This document shows, piece after piece, positions 1 to 8,634 of a stretch of DNA of 64,000 bases. The stretch lies in NCBI RefSeq assembly GCF_021864465.1, contig NZ_JAKKUV010000001.1, positions 499,468-563,467 of the forward strand. The letters run 5' to 3'. Numbering within the stretch: the first letter of the stretch is position 1; each line of letters starts with the position of its first letter. Source of the stretch: Hyphobacterium sp. SN044. GTDB taxonomy: Bacteria > Pseudomonadota > Alphaproteobacteria > Caulobacterales > Maricaulaceae. The notes under the pieces are model-generated. The model was not told where the DNA came from, searched no databases, and was given only the letters and a program-made list of their open reading frames with translations. The translations under genes and the position numbers were made by a program.

Positions 1-2
1 GC

Positions 3-20
3 GGCGAAGACGAGGAATAG
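3..20 (+). CDS. 3' end of an unidentified upstream gene (partial)
   Basis: One frame running in from the left edge reads Gly-Glu-Asp-Glu-Glu and stops at TAG (18-20), only 5 bases before the bamB start. The tight spacing and the acidic tail suggest the upstream gene is co-transcribed with bamB. In many proteobacteria a tetratricopeptide YfgM-like gene sits here, but five residues cannot identify it. Confidence 0.35.
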   Translation, partial: GEDEE

Positions 21-25
21 GATTC

Positions 26-1372
26 ATGATCGCGATGCGTTCGCTTTTCGCTGCCACGGCGGCTGCCATCCTTCTGACGGGCTGCTCGTCGGTGTCGAGC
101 TTCAACCCGTTCGGCCCCCGCGACGATCGCGACCCGAGCGCGCCGCCCGAGGAGGACCGGATTTCCATCCTTCAGTTCGAGCAGCAGCTCGAAATCGCAG
201 AGGATTCGGCGCCGGTTTCGCTGCCGACCGCCTATGTGAACACGGTCTGGCCGCAGGCGGACGGCTATCCGACCCACAATCTCCAGCACACCCAGGCGAC
301 AGGCAGCCTGTCGGTGCTGTGGCGCCGCAATTTCGGTGACGGCTCCGCCCGCAGCCGCCGCATCAATGCACGCCCGGTCGTTGCCGATGGCCGCATCTAT
401 GCGATCGACGCCAGCGGTACGGTCGTGGCGATGGACGCCGAAACCGGCGATGTCGCGTGGCGCCGCGAACTGCGCTCCGAGAGCCGCCGCGACCGCATGT
501 CCTTCGGTGGCGGGATCGGTTTCGATTCCGGCCGCATCTACGCCCATTCGGGCTTCCGCTTCCTCGTTGCGCTTGACGCTGCCACCGGCAACGAGATCTG
601 GCGCACCGAGGCCGACACGCCCTTCCAGTCCGCCCCGACCATCAATGGCGGCCGGGTCTATGTTGCGACCGATGACAACCAGCTCTACGCCTTCGACACC
701 GACAACGGCGAATACATCTGGGCCCACCAGGGCATCATCGAAACCGCGCGCCTGCTGACCGGCGCCAGCCCGGCGGTTCTCGGCGACGTGGTCGTGGCGC
801 CGTATTCATCCGGCGAAGTGGTCGCCATCCGGGTTCAGAACGGCACGCCGATCTGGTCGGATTCGCTGACGCGCGCCGGCGGCCTGACGCCGATCTCCGC
901 GATCAATGACGTGGCGGGCAGCCCGGTCATGACCGAGGACCACGTATACGCGCTCAGCCATTCCGGCACGCTGGTTTCGCTCGACATGCGTTCGGGAGAG
1001 CGTCAGTGGACGCTTCCCGCCGGCGGACTCAACGCGCCGTGGATCGCGGGCAACTACCTCTTCCTCGTTACCGTCGAAGGCGAAGTGATCTGCGTCGACC
1101 GCATTGCGGGCGAAGTGAAATGGATCACCCGCCTGCGCGTGTTCGAGAACGAGAATCGCCGCCGCGACCGGATCGCTTGGGTCGGTCCGGTCATGGCCGG
1201 CGGGCGTCTCTTCCTGACGTCCTCCAATGGCTCGTCCGTCATCATCGACGCCACGGATGGCTCGATCATCCGCAGCTTCGACCTCAATGACGACGTTTAC
1301 GTCGCCCCCATCATCGCGAACGAGACGATCTACATCGTCACCGATGAAGGGCGACTGATCGCCCTCCGCTAG
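26..1372 (+). CDS. bamB: Outer membrane protein assembly factor BamB (lipoprotein)
   Basis: BamB is the beta-propeller lipoprotein of the BAM complex, which inserts beta-barrel proteins into the outer membrane from its periplasmic face. The protein has 448 residues. A lipoprotein signal peptide ends in the lipobox LLTGC, so Cys20 would be acylated. The rest contains repeated PQQ-type propeller blades with the recurring pattern of Ala, Asp, Gly and Trp around 'ALDAATGNEIWRTEAD' and 'AFDTDNGEYIW'. It starts 5 bases after an upstream stop and is followed after 15 bases by der, an order also found in enterobacteria. A second in-frame ATG at position 35 is a possible alternative start and would keep the signal peptide. 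Confidence 0.93.
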   Translation: MIAMRSLFAATAAAILLTGCSSVSSFNPFGPRDDRDPSAPPEEDRISILQFEQQLEIAEDSAPVSLPTAYVNTVWPQADGYPTHNLQHTQATGSLSVLWRRNFGDGSARSRRINARPVVADGRIYAIDASGTVVAMDAETGDVAWRRELRSESRRDRMSFGGGIGFDSGRIYAHSGFRFLVALDAATGNEIWRTEADTPFQSAPTINGGRVYVATDDNQLYAFDTDNGEYIWAHQGIIETARLLTGASPAVLGDVVVAPYSSGEVVAIRVQNGTPIWSDSLTRAGGLTPISAINDVAGSPVMTEDHVYALSHSGTLVSLDMRSGERQWTLPAGGLNAPWIAGNYLFLVTVEGEVICVDRIAGEVKWITRLRVFENENRRRDRIAWVGPVMAGGRLFLTSSNGSSVIIDATDGSIIRSFDLNDDVYVAPIIANETIYIVTDEGRLIALR

Positions 1373-1387
1373 ACAGGCACGCAAGAT

Positions 1388-2731
1388 ATGGCCATCCCGA
1401 AGATCGCGGTGATCGGCCGGCCGAATGTCGGCAAGTCGACCCTGTTCAATCGGCTGGCCGGCAAGCCGCTGGCCATTGTCGACGACCGTCCCGGCGTCAC
1501 CCGCGACCGGCGCGAAGCGCGCGGCCGGCTGGGCGATCTCGAAATGCTGCTGGTCGATACCGCCGGCTGGGACACCGAAGGTGTCGGCCAGATGGAAACG
1601 GAGATGCGCGACCAGTCCGAAAGCGCCGTGCAGCGCGCCGACATCTGCCTCTTCGTGATCGATGCCCGGGAAGGGATCACCGCGCTCGACCGCGACTTCG
1701 CCGACATCGTGCGCCGCTCCGGAAAGCCGGTCGTGCTGCTGGCCAACAAGGCCGAGGGCAAGGCCGGCGACGCCGGGATCGCAGAGGCCTATGGTCTCGG
1801 TCTTGGTGAGCCGATCCCGATTTCCGCCTCGCACGGCGAGGGGATGGCCGACCTGCAGGTCGCCATCATCCAGGGGCTCGGCGATTTCGACTATTCCGAT
1901 GAGGACGAGGACGAGAACGCACCGCTGCGCATTGCCGTGATCGGCCGACCGAATGCCGGCAAGTCGACCCTGATCAATGCCCTCATCGGCGAGAAGCGCC
2001 TGATCACCGGTCCCGAGGCTGGCATCACGCGCGACGCCATCGCGGTCGATTTCCTGTGGGACGGCAAGCGGGTCCGTTTCCACGATACGGCGGGCCTCAG
2101 AAAGCGCGGCAAGGTCGCCGACCGCCTCGAGCGGATGAGTGCGGCGGATACGCTGCGCGCGGTGAAATTCGCCGAAGTGGTGCTGCTCGTGATCGATGTC
2201 GAACACCCGCTGGAAAAGCAGGACCTCCACCTCGCCGACATGGTGCTTCGCGAGGGTCGCGCGCTCGCCGTCGTCGTCGCCAAGATGGACAAGGTCGTCG
2301 CCCGCGAAGCGGTGATGAAGGACTTGCAGATCGAGTTCGAACGCCTCCTGCCGCAGGCCAAGGGATCGCCGCTGATCCCGGTCTCGGCGCTCAAGGGCAA
2401 GGGCCTCGACAAGATCATGCCCGCAGTCGCGAAACTGCACCATGACTGGAATGCCAAGGTGAAGACGCGCGATCTCAATGACTGGCTGCAGGACATGATC
2501 GCGCGCCACCCGCCGCCCGCGGTCAATGGCCGCCGGATGAAGCCGAAATACATGGCGCAGACCAAGTCGCGCCCGCCGACCTTCGTCCTGATGTGCTCAC
2601 GCGCCGCAGCGATGCCGGAAGCCTACAAACGCTATCTGATCGGCGGTCTGCGCGAGGCGTTCGACCTGCCAGGCGTGCCGATCCGCCTGATCGTCAAGGG
2701 CGGCAAGAACCCTTACGTGGATAAAGATTGA
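1388..2731 (+). CDS. der: Ribosome biogenesis GTPase Der (EngA)
   Basis: Der is an essential GTPase with two tandem G domains and a C-terminal KH-like domain that helps mature the 50S subunit. The 447-residue length matches the family. Both P-loops are visible: GRPNVGKST at residues 10-18 and GRPNAGKST near residue 185. Each G domain also has its switch motif (DTAGW and DTAGL) and NKxE/KMDK-type guanine recognition. The two domains are joined by an acidic linker (DEDEDEN). It follows bamB closely and is probably co-transcribed with it. The 3' end runs into a repeat mosaic that separates it from a convergent gene. Confidence 0.97.
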   Translation: MAIPKIAVIGRPNVGKSTLFNRLAGKPLAIVDDRPGVTRDRREARGRLGDLEMLLVDTAGWDTEGVGQMETEMRDQSESAVQRADICLFVIDAREGITALDRDFADIVRRSGKPVVLLANKAEGKAGDAGIAEAYGLGLGEPIPISASHGEGMADLQVAIIQGLGDFDYSDEDEDENAPLRIAVIGRPNAGKSTLINALIGEKRLITGPEAGITRDAIAVDFLWDGKRVRFHDTAGLRKRGKVADRLERMSAADTLRAVKFAEVVLLVIDVEHPLEKQDLHLADMVLREGRALAVVVAKMDKVVAREAVMKDLQIEFERLLPQAKGSPLIPVSALKGKGLDKIMPAVAKLHHDWNAKVKTRDLNDWLQDMIARHPPPAVNGRRMKPKYMAQTKSRPPTFVLMCSRAAAMPEAYKRYLIGGLREAFDLPGVPIRLIVKGGKNPYVDKD

Positions 2732-2736
2732 GGGTG

Positions 2737-2811
2737 TTTCCCTCCCCTTGAAGGGGAGGGACGCGAGCGGCTGGCGTCAGCAAGACGGGAGCGGGGTGGG
2801 GTGAGCTTGTC
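2737..2811 (+). repeat. Intergenic hairpin repeat, type B (forward copy)
   Basis: It begins with a hairpin (CCCTCCCC, TTGA-type loop, GGGGAGGG) and continues into a G-rich tail ending GGGGTGGGGTGAG. An inverted, diverged copy lies at 3011-3086, so the two face each other across the der/SDR junction. A shorter hairpin of the same kind is at 60748-60790. Confidence 0.75.
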
Positions 2812-2823
2812 TTTTACCCGGGG

Positions 2824-2884
2824 TTCCCGCGAAAGCGGGAATCTGAAGCCGGGCGCCAACTTCAAGTCCCCATTTTCATGGGGA
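2824..2884. repeat. Two small perfect hairpins inside the repeat mosaic
   Basis: Hairpin one is TTCCCGC-GAAA-GCGGGAA (2824-2841). Hairpin two is TCCCCAT-TTTC-ATGGGGA (2867-2884). Both stems are perfect 7-bp matches. A related hairpin, TCCCCGC-GGAT-GCGGGGA, lies inside the repeat copy at 60883-60900, so this is a mobile or recombining module rather than a chance palindrome. Confidence 0.7.
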
Positions 2885-2903
2885 CCCCAGAACCATCTTG
2901 ATT

Positions 2904-2990
2904 GACGTCTCCCGGACGGCGAAGCCGGTCCGGGATCCATGTCTCATTACTTCTGGACCCCGGTCTTCGCTGCGCGAAACCGGGGAGCGT
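2904..2990. repeat. Intergenic double-hairpin repeat, type A (copy 1)
   Basis: Two stem-loops lie in tandem. The first is built on CCCGGAC...GTCCGGG with a GGC-GAA-GCC tip. The second is CCCCGGT...ACCGGGG enclosing TTCGC-TGC-GCGAA. Near-identical copies are at 18608-18688 and, with an insertion, 60824-60917; a half copy is at 33735-33771. This copy sits between the convergent genes der and the SDR gene. With its neighbours it fills the whole 357-base gap 2732-3088, which holds no credible gene. Confidence 0.85.
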
Positions 2991-3010
2991 CGGAAAAAAA
3001 ATAGTGAAAT

Positions 3011-3086
3011 GGCTCCCACCCCGGTCGGCTGGCTGACGCTCAGCCTCCCGGCCCTCTCCTCAAGGGGGAGGGCCGGGAGAGGACGG
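3011..3086 (-). repeat. Intergenic hairpin repeat, type B (inverted copy)
   Basis: On the minus strand this reads like the element at 2737-2811: a CCCTCCCCCTTGAGG hairpin, a GGCTGAGCGTCAGCC segment, then GGGGTGGGAG. It ends 2 bases before the stop codon of the SDR gene, so it lies in that gene's 3' untranslated region. Confidence 0.7.
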
Positions 3087-3088
3087 CG

Positions 3089-3808
3089 CTACTTCTCGTC
3101 CGGGAAGCTCACCCATTTCGCATGCCGCTTCGATGACGGCAGGCAGAGCGCGGAGATCGCGGGAGCGACCTCTTCCGGGGCGGGCAGGCTCATCGGGTCT
3201 TCGCCCGGGAAGGCCTTGGCGCGCATCGCGGTGCGGGTCGGTCCCGGATTGAACAGATTGACCCGGAGCGCCGAGGACATGTGTTCCTTCGCCCAGCTCT
3301 CCACCAACGCATCCAGCGCGGCTTTCGAGGCGGCATAGGGGGCCCAGTAGGGCTTGCGGTTCTTCGAAGCGCCCGAAGTCAGGAAGACGGCTCGGCCGGC
3401 GTCCGATGCCATCAGCAGCGGCTCGAAGGCGCGGATCAGGCGCGCCGGGGCGATCACATTGATCCCGAACACCGAATTCCAGGTCTTCGCGCTGACATGG
3501 CTGGCCGGCGTCAGCTCGCCCAGTACGCCGGCATTGGCGACGAGGATGTCGAGCTTCTGCCAGCGGTCCTTCACGATCCCGGCCAGCTTCTCGATGCCGT
3601 CGCTTTGCATCAGGTCGAGCGGCACCAGCGTCGACTGTCCGCCGGCCTCGCGGATCGCGTCGTCCAGCTCCTCGAGGCCGCCTTGTGTGCGGGCGGTCGC
3701 GATGACGTGCGCGCCCTTCGCGGCGAGATCCAGCGCCACGGCGCGGCCAATCCCCCGCGAGGCACCGGTTACCAGTGCCACGCGGCCTTCAAGCGTTTTG
3801 TCTGTCAT
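3089..3808 (-). CDS. SDR family NAD(P)-dependent oxidoreductase
   Basis: Short-chain dehydrogenase/reductase of 239 residues, a typical length. The Rossmann cofactor motif TGASRGIG is at residues 14-21, followed by the NAG motif and the catalytic YAASK (YxxxK) with an upstream Ser. Arg residues after the first beta strand (ATARTQ) suggest NADPH, but this is inference. Its ATG overlaps the purF stop (ATGA, 3805-3808), so it is translationally coupled as the last gene of radA-cvpA-purF-SDR. The substrate is unknown, and its presence beside purF does not imply a role in purine synthesis. Confidence 0.85.
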   Translation of the reverse strand: MTDKTLEGRVALVTGASRGIGRAVALDLAAKGAHVIATARTQGGLEELDDAIREAGGQSTLVPLDLMQSDGIEKLAGIVKDRWQKLDILVANAGVLGELTPASHVSAKTWNSVFGINVIAPARLIRAFEPLLMASDAGRAVFLTSGASKNRKPYWAPYAASKAALDALVESWAKEHMSSALRVNLFNPGPTRTAMRAKAFPGEDPMSLPAPEEVAPAISALCLPSSKRHAKWVSFPDEK

Positions 3809-5277
3809 GCGTCGACCAGGAAGGAGAGCTGGCGGTCCTTGTCGGAGACCGCACGTTCGTTATCGATCAGGCGAGTGGGGTAATCGCCGGTGAAATAATG
3901 GTCGGCGAGCTGCGGCTGACGCGGATTGCGCGCTTCGCCGAGGATCGCCTCATACATGCCGTCGACCGACAGGAAGCCGAGGCTGTCAGCCCCGAGCGCT
4001 TCGGTCATTTCGGCGGTTTCCATGCGTGCCGCCATCAACTCGCTGCGCTGCGGCATGTCGATGCCGTAGAAATCCGGATTGATGATCGGCGGACAGGCGG
4101 AACGGAAGTGAACTTCCTTCGCCCCGGCCTCGCGCACCATCTGAACGATCTTCCGGGAAGTCGTGCCGCGCACGATGGAATCGTCCACCAGCAGAACGCG
4201 CTTGCCGCGCAGGACGGCGGCATTCGCGGAATGCTTGCGCCGCACGCCGAGATCGCGCTTGGCCTGCGTCGGCTGGATGAAGGTCCGACCCGCGAAGTGA
4301 CCGCGGATAATGCCCATCTCGAACGGTTTCCCGGCCGCCTCGGCATAGCCCAGAGCGGACGGCACGCCGCTATCGGGAACCGGAACGATCACGTCGACAT
4401 CGGCGGGAGCGTCCTGAAAGAGGCGGCGGCCCATCGCCTTGCGCGCCTGGTAGACGCTGATGCCGCCGATCACCGAGTCAGGGCGGGCGAAATAGATGTA
4501 TTCGAAGGCGCACGGGCGCGCCGCGCGGGCCGGTGCAAAGCGCCGCGATTCCAGACCATCCTCGCTGATGATCACGACTTCGCCGGGCTCGATCTCGCGC
4601 TCGAACTTCGCGCCGACAATGTCGAGCGCGCAGGTTTCCGAGGCAAGGATATAGCCGCCATCGAGGCGGCCGAGCACGAGCGGACGGATGCCGAACGGAT
4701 CCCGCGCGCCGATCACCCGGTTATTCACCAGCGCGACGAGCGCGAAGGCGCCCTCGATCTGCTTCAGCGCGTCGAGGAAGCGGTTGGCCGATTTCGCGCG
4801 CGGCGACCGCGCGGCGAGCTGCAGTATGACTTCCGTATCGCTGGTCGACTGGAAGATCGATCCGCCGGAGACCAGTTCCTCGCGCAGCGTGCGGGCATTG
4901 GTCAGATTGCCGTTGTGGGCGACCGCGATGCCGCCGCCGCGAACGTCGGCATAGAGCGGCTGGACATTGCGCAGCACGGTCGCGCCCTGCGTCGAATAGC
5001 GGACATGGCCGATCGCGGCATCGCCGGCGAGGCGCTGCGCGGTGTCGGGTCCGGCGAAATTCTCGCCGACGAGGCCGAGTTGGCGTTCCGTGTAGAAGCG
5101 GGCACCGTCATGGCTGACGATGCCGCAGCTTTCCTGGCCGCGGTGCTGCAGGGCATGGAGGCCGAGCGCGGCGACGAGCGAAGCTTCCGGCACGCCGGAC
5201 ACGCCAACGACGCCGCACTCCTCGCGCAGCTTGTCGGCAACTTCATCATAGGTGACGGTCGGAAAGCGAGGCGTCAT
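3805..5277 (-). CDS. purF: Amidophosphoribosyltransferase
   Basis: PurF catalyses the first committed step of purine synthesis, making phosphoribosylamine from PRPP and glutamine. The protein has 490 residues. The Ntn glutaminase domain should begin at Cys21 (EECGVVGV) after a short propeptide. The C-terminal half has the PRPP-binding loop VDDSIVRGTTS. The segment ACPPIINPDFYGID has Asp where iron-sulfur-cluster PurF proteins such as the Bacillus enzyme have Cys (PCFYGID), so a canonical 4Fe-4S cluster is doubtful. The gene overlaps cvpA upstream (5274-5277) and the SDR gene downstream, both by 4 bases. cvpA-purF is a widely conserved pair. Confidence 0.97.
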   Translation of the reverse strand: MTPRFPTVTYDEVADKLREECGVVGVSGVPEASLVAALGLHALQHRGQESCGIVSHDGARFYTERQLGLVGENFAGPDTAQRLAGDAAIGHVRYSTQGATVLRNVQPLYADVRGGGIAVAHNGNLTNARTLREELVSGGSIFQSTSDTEVILQLAARSPRAKSANRFLDALKQIEGAFALVALVNNRVIGARDPFGIRPLVLGRLDGGYILASETCALDIVGAKFEREIEPGEVVIISEDGLESRRFAPARAARPCAFEYIYFARPDSVIGGISVYQARKAMGRRLFQDAPADVDVIVPVPDSGVPSALGYAEAAGKPFEMGIIRGHFAGRTFIQPTQAKRDLGVRRKHSANAAVLRGKRVLLVDDSIVRGTTSRKIVQMVREAGAKEVHFRSACPPIINPDFYGIDMPQRSELMAARMETAEMTEALGADSLGFLSVDGMYEAILGEARNPRQPQLADHYFTGDYPTRLIDNERAVSDKDRQLSFLVDA

Positions 5278-5879
5278 GCGCCATCATCCTCATTCGTCCG
5301 CTCCCGGATCAGGTCCTCGATCGAGCGCGGCGTTTCGTCGTCTCGGGTCTCGTCTCCGGACGGCGCCTCAATAGCCGGACTCTGCCCGACACGCGAGTCC
5401 TCCGGGGCGAGCGCTTGCAGCACCCGGGCCGATGCATTCACCAGCGGATATATGCGCGACTCCACCATCCAGCTAGGGGCGGTGCTGCCGGGCGTCGCGG
5501 ACGCGAAGACGATGAGGATGAGGCCGAGAATGACGAGGCCGCGAATGAGGCCGAAGATGAAGCCGAGCGCACGGTCCACGACGCCGACATCCTCGCCTTC
5601 CTTCACATTCCGGACGAGCCCGCCGGTCACGAAGCTGACGGCAAGGAAGACGAGGAGGAAGATCACGCCGAGCGTGACGATATTGGCGATGAGGTCGCTC
5701 GGGATGAATTCGCGCGCCAGGCCGATGAAGACCGGCCGGGCCCAGAGCGAGGCGAGCGCCGCTGCCACGAAACCGGTCACCGAAAGGGCCTCGCGGACGA
5801 AGCCGCGCATCAGCGCCATGAGGCCGGACCCGATGAGAATCGCCAGGGCGATGCCGTCAAACGCGCTGAGCCCTTCCAT
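5274..5879 (-). CDS. cvpA: CvpA family membrane protein
   Basis: Homologue of colicin V production protein, a small inner-membrane protein of unclear biochemical role that is usually encoded next to purF. The 201 residues contain about four hydrophobic segments, at roughly residues 8-25, 30-50, 63-87 and 105-128. A hydrophilic, acidic C-terminal tail (about 155-201) follows. The stop overlaps the purF start by 4 bases and the start lies 3 bases after the radA stop, so it sits inside an operon. Confidence 0.88.
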   Translation of the reverse strand: MEGLSAFDGIALAILIGSGLMALMRGFVREALSVTGFVAAALASLWARPVFIGLAREFIPSDLIANIVTLGVIFLLVFLAVSFVTGGLVRNVKEGEDVGVVDRALGFIFGLIRGLVILGLILIVFASATPGSTAPSWMVESRIYPLVNASARVLQALAPEDSRVGQSPAIEAPSGDETRDDETPRSIEDLIRERTNEDDGA

Positions 5880-5882
5880 CGC

Positions 5883-7265
5883 CTACTCCTTTACGCTGAG
5901 CGCCTCGATCCGCCGCACCAGATCGATCACGCTCGATACACCGCTCACTGTAACACCGGCCGCAAGTTCCGTCGCATTCGAAGGTGCCAGCGCCTTCGAG
6001 AAGCCGAGCTTTGCGGCCTCCTTCAGGCGGGCATCGGCGCGACCGACAGGCCGCACATCGCCCGACAGGCTGATTTCCCCGAATACCACCGAATCGGCGG
6101 GCAGCGGCGCATCCAGCGCGGACGACACCAGCGCCGCCGCGACGGCGAGGTCGGCGGCCGGCTCGGCGATCTTCAGCCCGCCGGCGACATTGAGGTAGAC
6201 GTCACGCCCGCCGAAGGCGAGGCCGCAACGAGCCTCCAGTACGGCGAGCACCATGGCCAGGCGGCCTGAATCCCAGCCCACCACGGTCCGTCTCGGCGTG
6301 CCGAGCGGGGATTGCGCGACAAGCGCCTGGATCTCGGTCAGGACCGGGCGCGTGCCTTCCATGCCGGCGAACACGGCAGCGCCTGAAGCCGGCTCTCCTC
6401 GCCCGTCAAGGAAGAGGGCGGACGGGTTGGCGACTTCCTGCAGCCCGCTATCGCCCATTTCAAACACGCCGATCTCGTCGGTCGGGCCGAAGCGGTTCTT
6501 CACGGCGCGCAGGATCCGGAACTGGTGGCTGCGCTCGCCCTCGAAATAGAGCACGGCGTCGACCATGTGTTCGACCACGCGCGGGCCCGCGATCTGCCCG
6601 TCCTTGGTAACGTGACCGACGAGGAGGACGCAGGCGCCGGTCTTCTTGGCGAAGCGCGTCAGCTCCTGCGCACAGGCCCGCACCTGGGCGACCGTACCCG
6701 GTGCCGCGGCCAGCTGGTCGGTCCACATCGTCTGGATGGAGTCGATGATGACGATGTCGGGCTTTTCCGCCTTCAGCCCGTCGAGAATCGCGGTGAGCGC
6801 GGTTTCCGCGGCGAGCTGCACCGGAGCATCGGCTAAACCGAGCCGCTTGGCCCGGCGGCGCACCTGTCCAGCGGATTCCTCGCCCGAGACATAGGCCGTG
6901 GTCACGCCCTTGCGTGCGAGGCCCGCGACGGCTTGCAGCAGCAGGGTCGACTTCCCGATGCCGGGATCGCCGCCGACCAGCAGGGCGGAGGCGGGCACCA
7001 GGCCGCCGCCGCACACCCGGTCGAACTCCGCGATTCCCGACTGCAGCCGCGTCGGGTCCGGGCTGTCGCCGCCGAGATCGACGAAATCGATCTTGCCGCG
7101 ACGCGTCTTCTTCGGTGCGCTGGCGGAAGACCCGAGCGGCGCGGACGCGCCGGCCGTCTCTTCCATCAATGTGTTCCACTCGCCGCAGGAATCGCAGCGG
7201 CCCGACCATTTCGGCTGAAAGCCGCCGCAGCTCTGGCAGACGAAGACGGTGTCGGTGCGGGCCAT
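5883..7265 (-). CDS. radA: DNA repair protein RadA
   Basis: RadA (Sms) is a RecA-like ATPase that promotes branch migration during recombinational repair. The 460-residue protein has all expected parts: a four-Cys zinc finger (Cys10, 13, 24, 27), Walker A GGDPGIGKST near residues 98-107, the RadA-specific KNRFG motif, and a Lon-protease-like C-terminal domain. It heads radA-cvpA-purF-SDR. Upstream lies a 295-base repeat-containing spacer (7266-7560) that separates it from alr. Confidence 0.97.
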   Translation of the reverse strand: MARTDTVFVCQSCGGFQPKWSGRCDSCGEWNTLMEETAGASAPLGSSASAPKKTRRGKIDFVDLGGDSPDPTRLQSGIAEFDRVCGGGLVPASALLVGGDPGIGKSTLLLQAVAGLARKGVTTAYVSGEESAGQVRRRAKRLGLADAPVQLAAETALTAILDGLKAEKPDIVIIDSIQTMWTDQLAAAPGTVAQVRACAQELTRFAKKTGACVLLVGHVTKDGQIAGPRVVEHMVDAVLYFEGERSHQFRILRAVKNRFGPTDEIGVFEMGDSGLQEVANPSALFLDGRGEPASGAAVFAGMEGTRPVLTEIQALVAQSPLGTPRRTVVGWDSGRLAMVLAVLEARCGLAFGGRDVYLNVAGGLKIAEPAADLAVAAALVSSALDAPLPADSVVFGEISLSGDVRPVGRADARLKEAAKLGFSKALAPSNATELAAGVTVSGVSSVIDLVRRIEALSVKE

Positions 7266-7359
7266 GATATCGAATCGGTCAGCGGCGTCGGGGCTGCAGT
7301 TTCGGGACAGGGGCGGGAGAGGGCAAGAACTCCCTCAGTCGTCATACCCGCGTTGCCGC

Positions 7360-7494
7360 CATTTCCCCTCGCCCCCATTTGGGAAAGAGGGTGGCGCGTA
7401 GCGCCGGGTGAGGGGGCAGAGTCCCTCATCTGACTACGGAGCAGAACCCCTCATCCGCCCTTCGGGCACCTTCTCCCCTTCAAAAGGGGAGAAG
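7360..7494. repeat. Composite intergenic repeat, type C (copy 1)
   Basis: About 135 bases are shared with 61414-61541, including an uninterrupted 29-base identity (7432-7460 against 61477-61505). The element starts with a CCCCTCGCCCCCATTTGGG hairpin and GC-rich arms, and it ends with the hairpin TTCTCCCC-TTCAAAA-GGGGAGAA. It lies between the radA start and the alr stop, where a promoter for radA would also be expected. The remaining spacer has no credible gene. Confidence 0.85.
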
Positions 7495-7560
7495 AGAGCG
7501 CGCGCACTGTCGAATTCCCAATGCCTGTCCCCGTGAAGGCGGAGAAAGGACGAGGGGAAC

Positions 7561-8634
7561 TCACACATAAACCCGTTCCAGCCTCGACCCGAGCCGCGTC
7601 AGGACTTCATAGGCCAGCGTGCCGGACGCCGCGGCAAAGGCATCGAGATCGGGGCCGAGGAAGCGGACGCTCTCGCCCGGTTTGGCACTATCGCCTGCAT
7701 CGGTCACATCGAGCGTGATGAGATCCATGGAGACACGGCCCGCGATCGGCAATTTCACGTCCCCGATACGGCCATACCCGCCCTTCTGCGCCGCGCGGAA
7801 CATGCCGTCGGCATAGCCGAGCGCCACGACGGCCAGCCTGCGGTCGGCTTCGGTCGTCCAGGTCGCGCCATATCCGGCACTGTCGCCGGGCCGGGCCTGC
7901 CGTACCTGCAGGATCGGGGTCTCGATGGTCGCCGCGGATTCGAACGGATTGGCCCCTGTCGCGCGCGGCGCCCCGCCGTAGAGCGCGATGCCCGGCCGGA
8001 CGAGGTCGCCGTGCGCCGGGGTGTCGAGAAAGCATCCCGCCGAGTTCGCCAGCGAGGTTCGCACGCCCGGGAAGGCACCGCGCACGGTGGCGAAACGCTC
8101 GATTTGCGTGGCGTTGAGATTGTGTCCCGGCTCGTCGGCGCAGGCGAAATGGCTCATGACGAGATCCGGTTGACGCTTCCCCGCGAGGTCCGCGACGCCA
8201 GAGACGTCGATCATTGGTATACCGAGCCGGTTCATCCCGGTATCGAAATGCAGTGCGTATGGGCCGGCCGGCCCAGCCAGCCAGTCACGCAGCTGTTCAG
8301 GCGAGTTGATGACCGGGATCAGGGCAGACCGGGCAATGGCCTGCACGTCGGCGGACCAGAAACCGTGCAGCACGAAGATCTGCGCCCCGCCGCCTACGGC
8401 GGCGCGAACGATCTCGCCCTCATGGGCATTGGCGACGAAGAAAGACTTTGCGCCAGCATGCAGCAGGACGGGCGCGATCGCCGCGGCTCCGAGCCCATAG
8501 GCGTCGGCCTTCACCACGGCGGCGACTTCGGCTCCGGCGGTCATGTCCTGCAGGCGGGCATAATTCCGGCGGATCGCGCCGAGATCGACGATCAGGCGCG
8601 GGTAGGGGACCGCCTCACCGGATGGAGTCGTCAT
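7561..8634 (-). CDS. alr: Alanine racemase
   Basis: PLP-dependent racemase that makes D-alanine for peptidoglycan. The 357 residues start with the TIM-barrel domain. The PLP lysine is Lys42 in VVKADAYGLGA, the family signature. The C-terminal beta domain includes GYGATW, matching the region of the catalytic tyrosine, and later GRVSMD. The start overlaps the dnaB 3' end by 20 bases, suggesting coupled expression. The dnaB-alr-radA order is common in alphaproteobacteria. Confidence 0.95.
   Translation of the reverse strand: MTTPSGEAVPYPRLIVDLGAIRRNYARLQDMTAGAEVAAVVKADAYGLGAAAIAPVLLHAGAKSFFVANAHEGEIVRAAVGGGAQIFVLHGFWSADVQAIARSALIPVINSPEQLRDWLAGPAGPYALHFDTGMNRLGIPMIDVSGVADLAGKRQPDLVMSHFACADEPGHNLNATQIERFATVRGAFPGVRTSLANSAGCFLDTPAHGDLVRPGIALYGGAPRATGANPFESAATIETPILQVRQARPGDSAGYGATWTTEADRRLAVVALGYADGMFRAAQKGGYGRIGDVKLPIAGRVSMDLITLDVTDAGDSAKPGESVRFLGPDLDAFAAASGTLAYEVLTRLGSRLERVYV

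Noticed and set aside
806-2509. 567-codon open frame on the minus strand across bamB and der
   Set aside because: High GC leaves antisense frames open. It lies opposite two well-supported genes, and the translation has no family motif, only Arg/Asp/Gly-rich composition.
3775-6198. 807-codon open frame on the plus strand over purF, cvpA and radA
   Set aside because: Shadow of codon bias in the minus-strand genes; no ribosome site or protein family, and the genes it opposes are certain.
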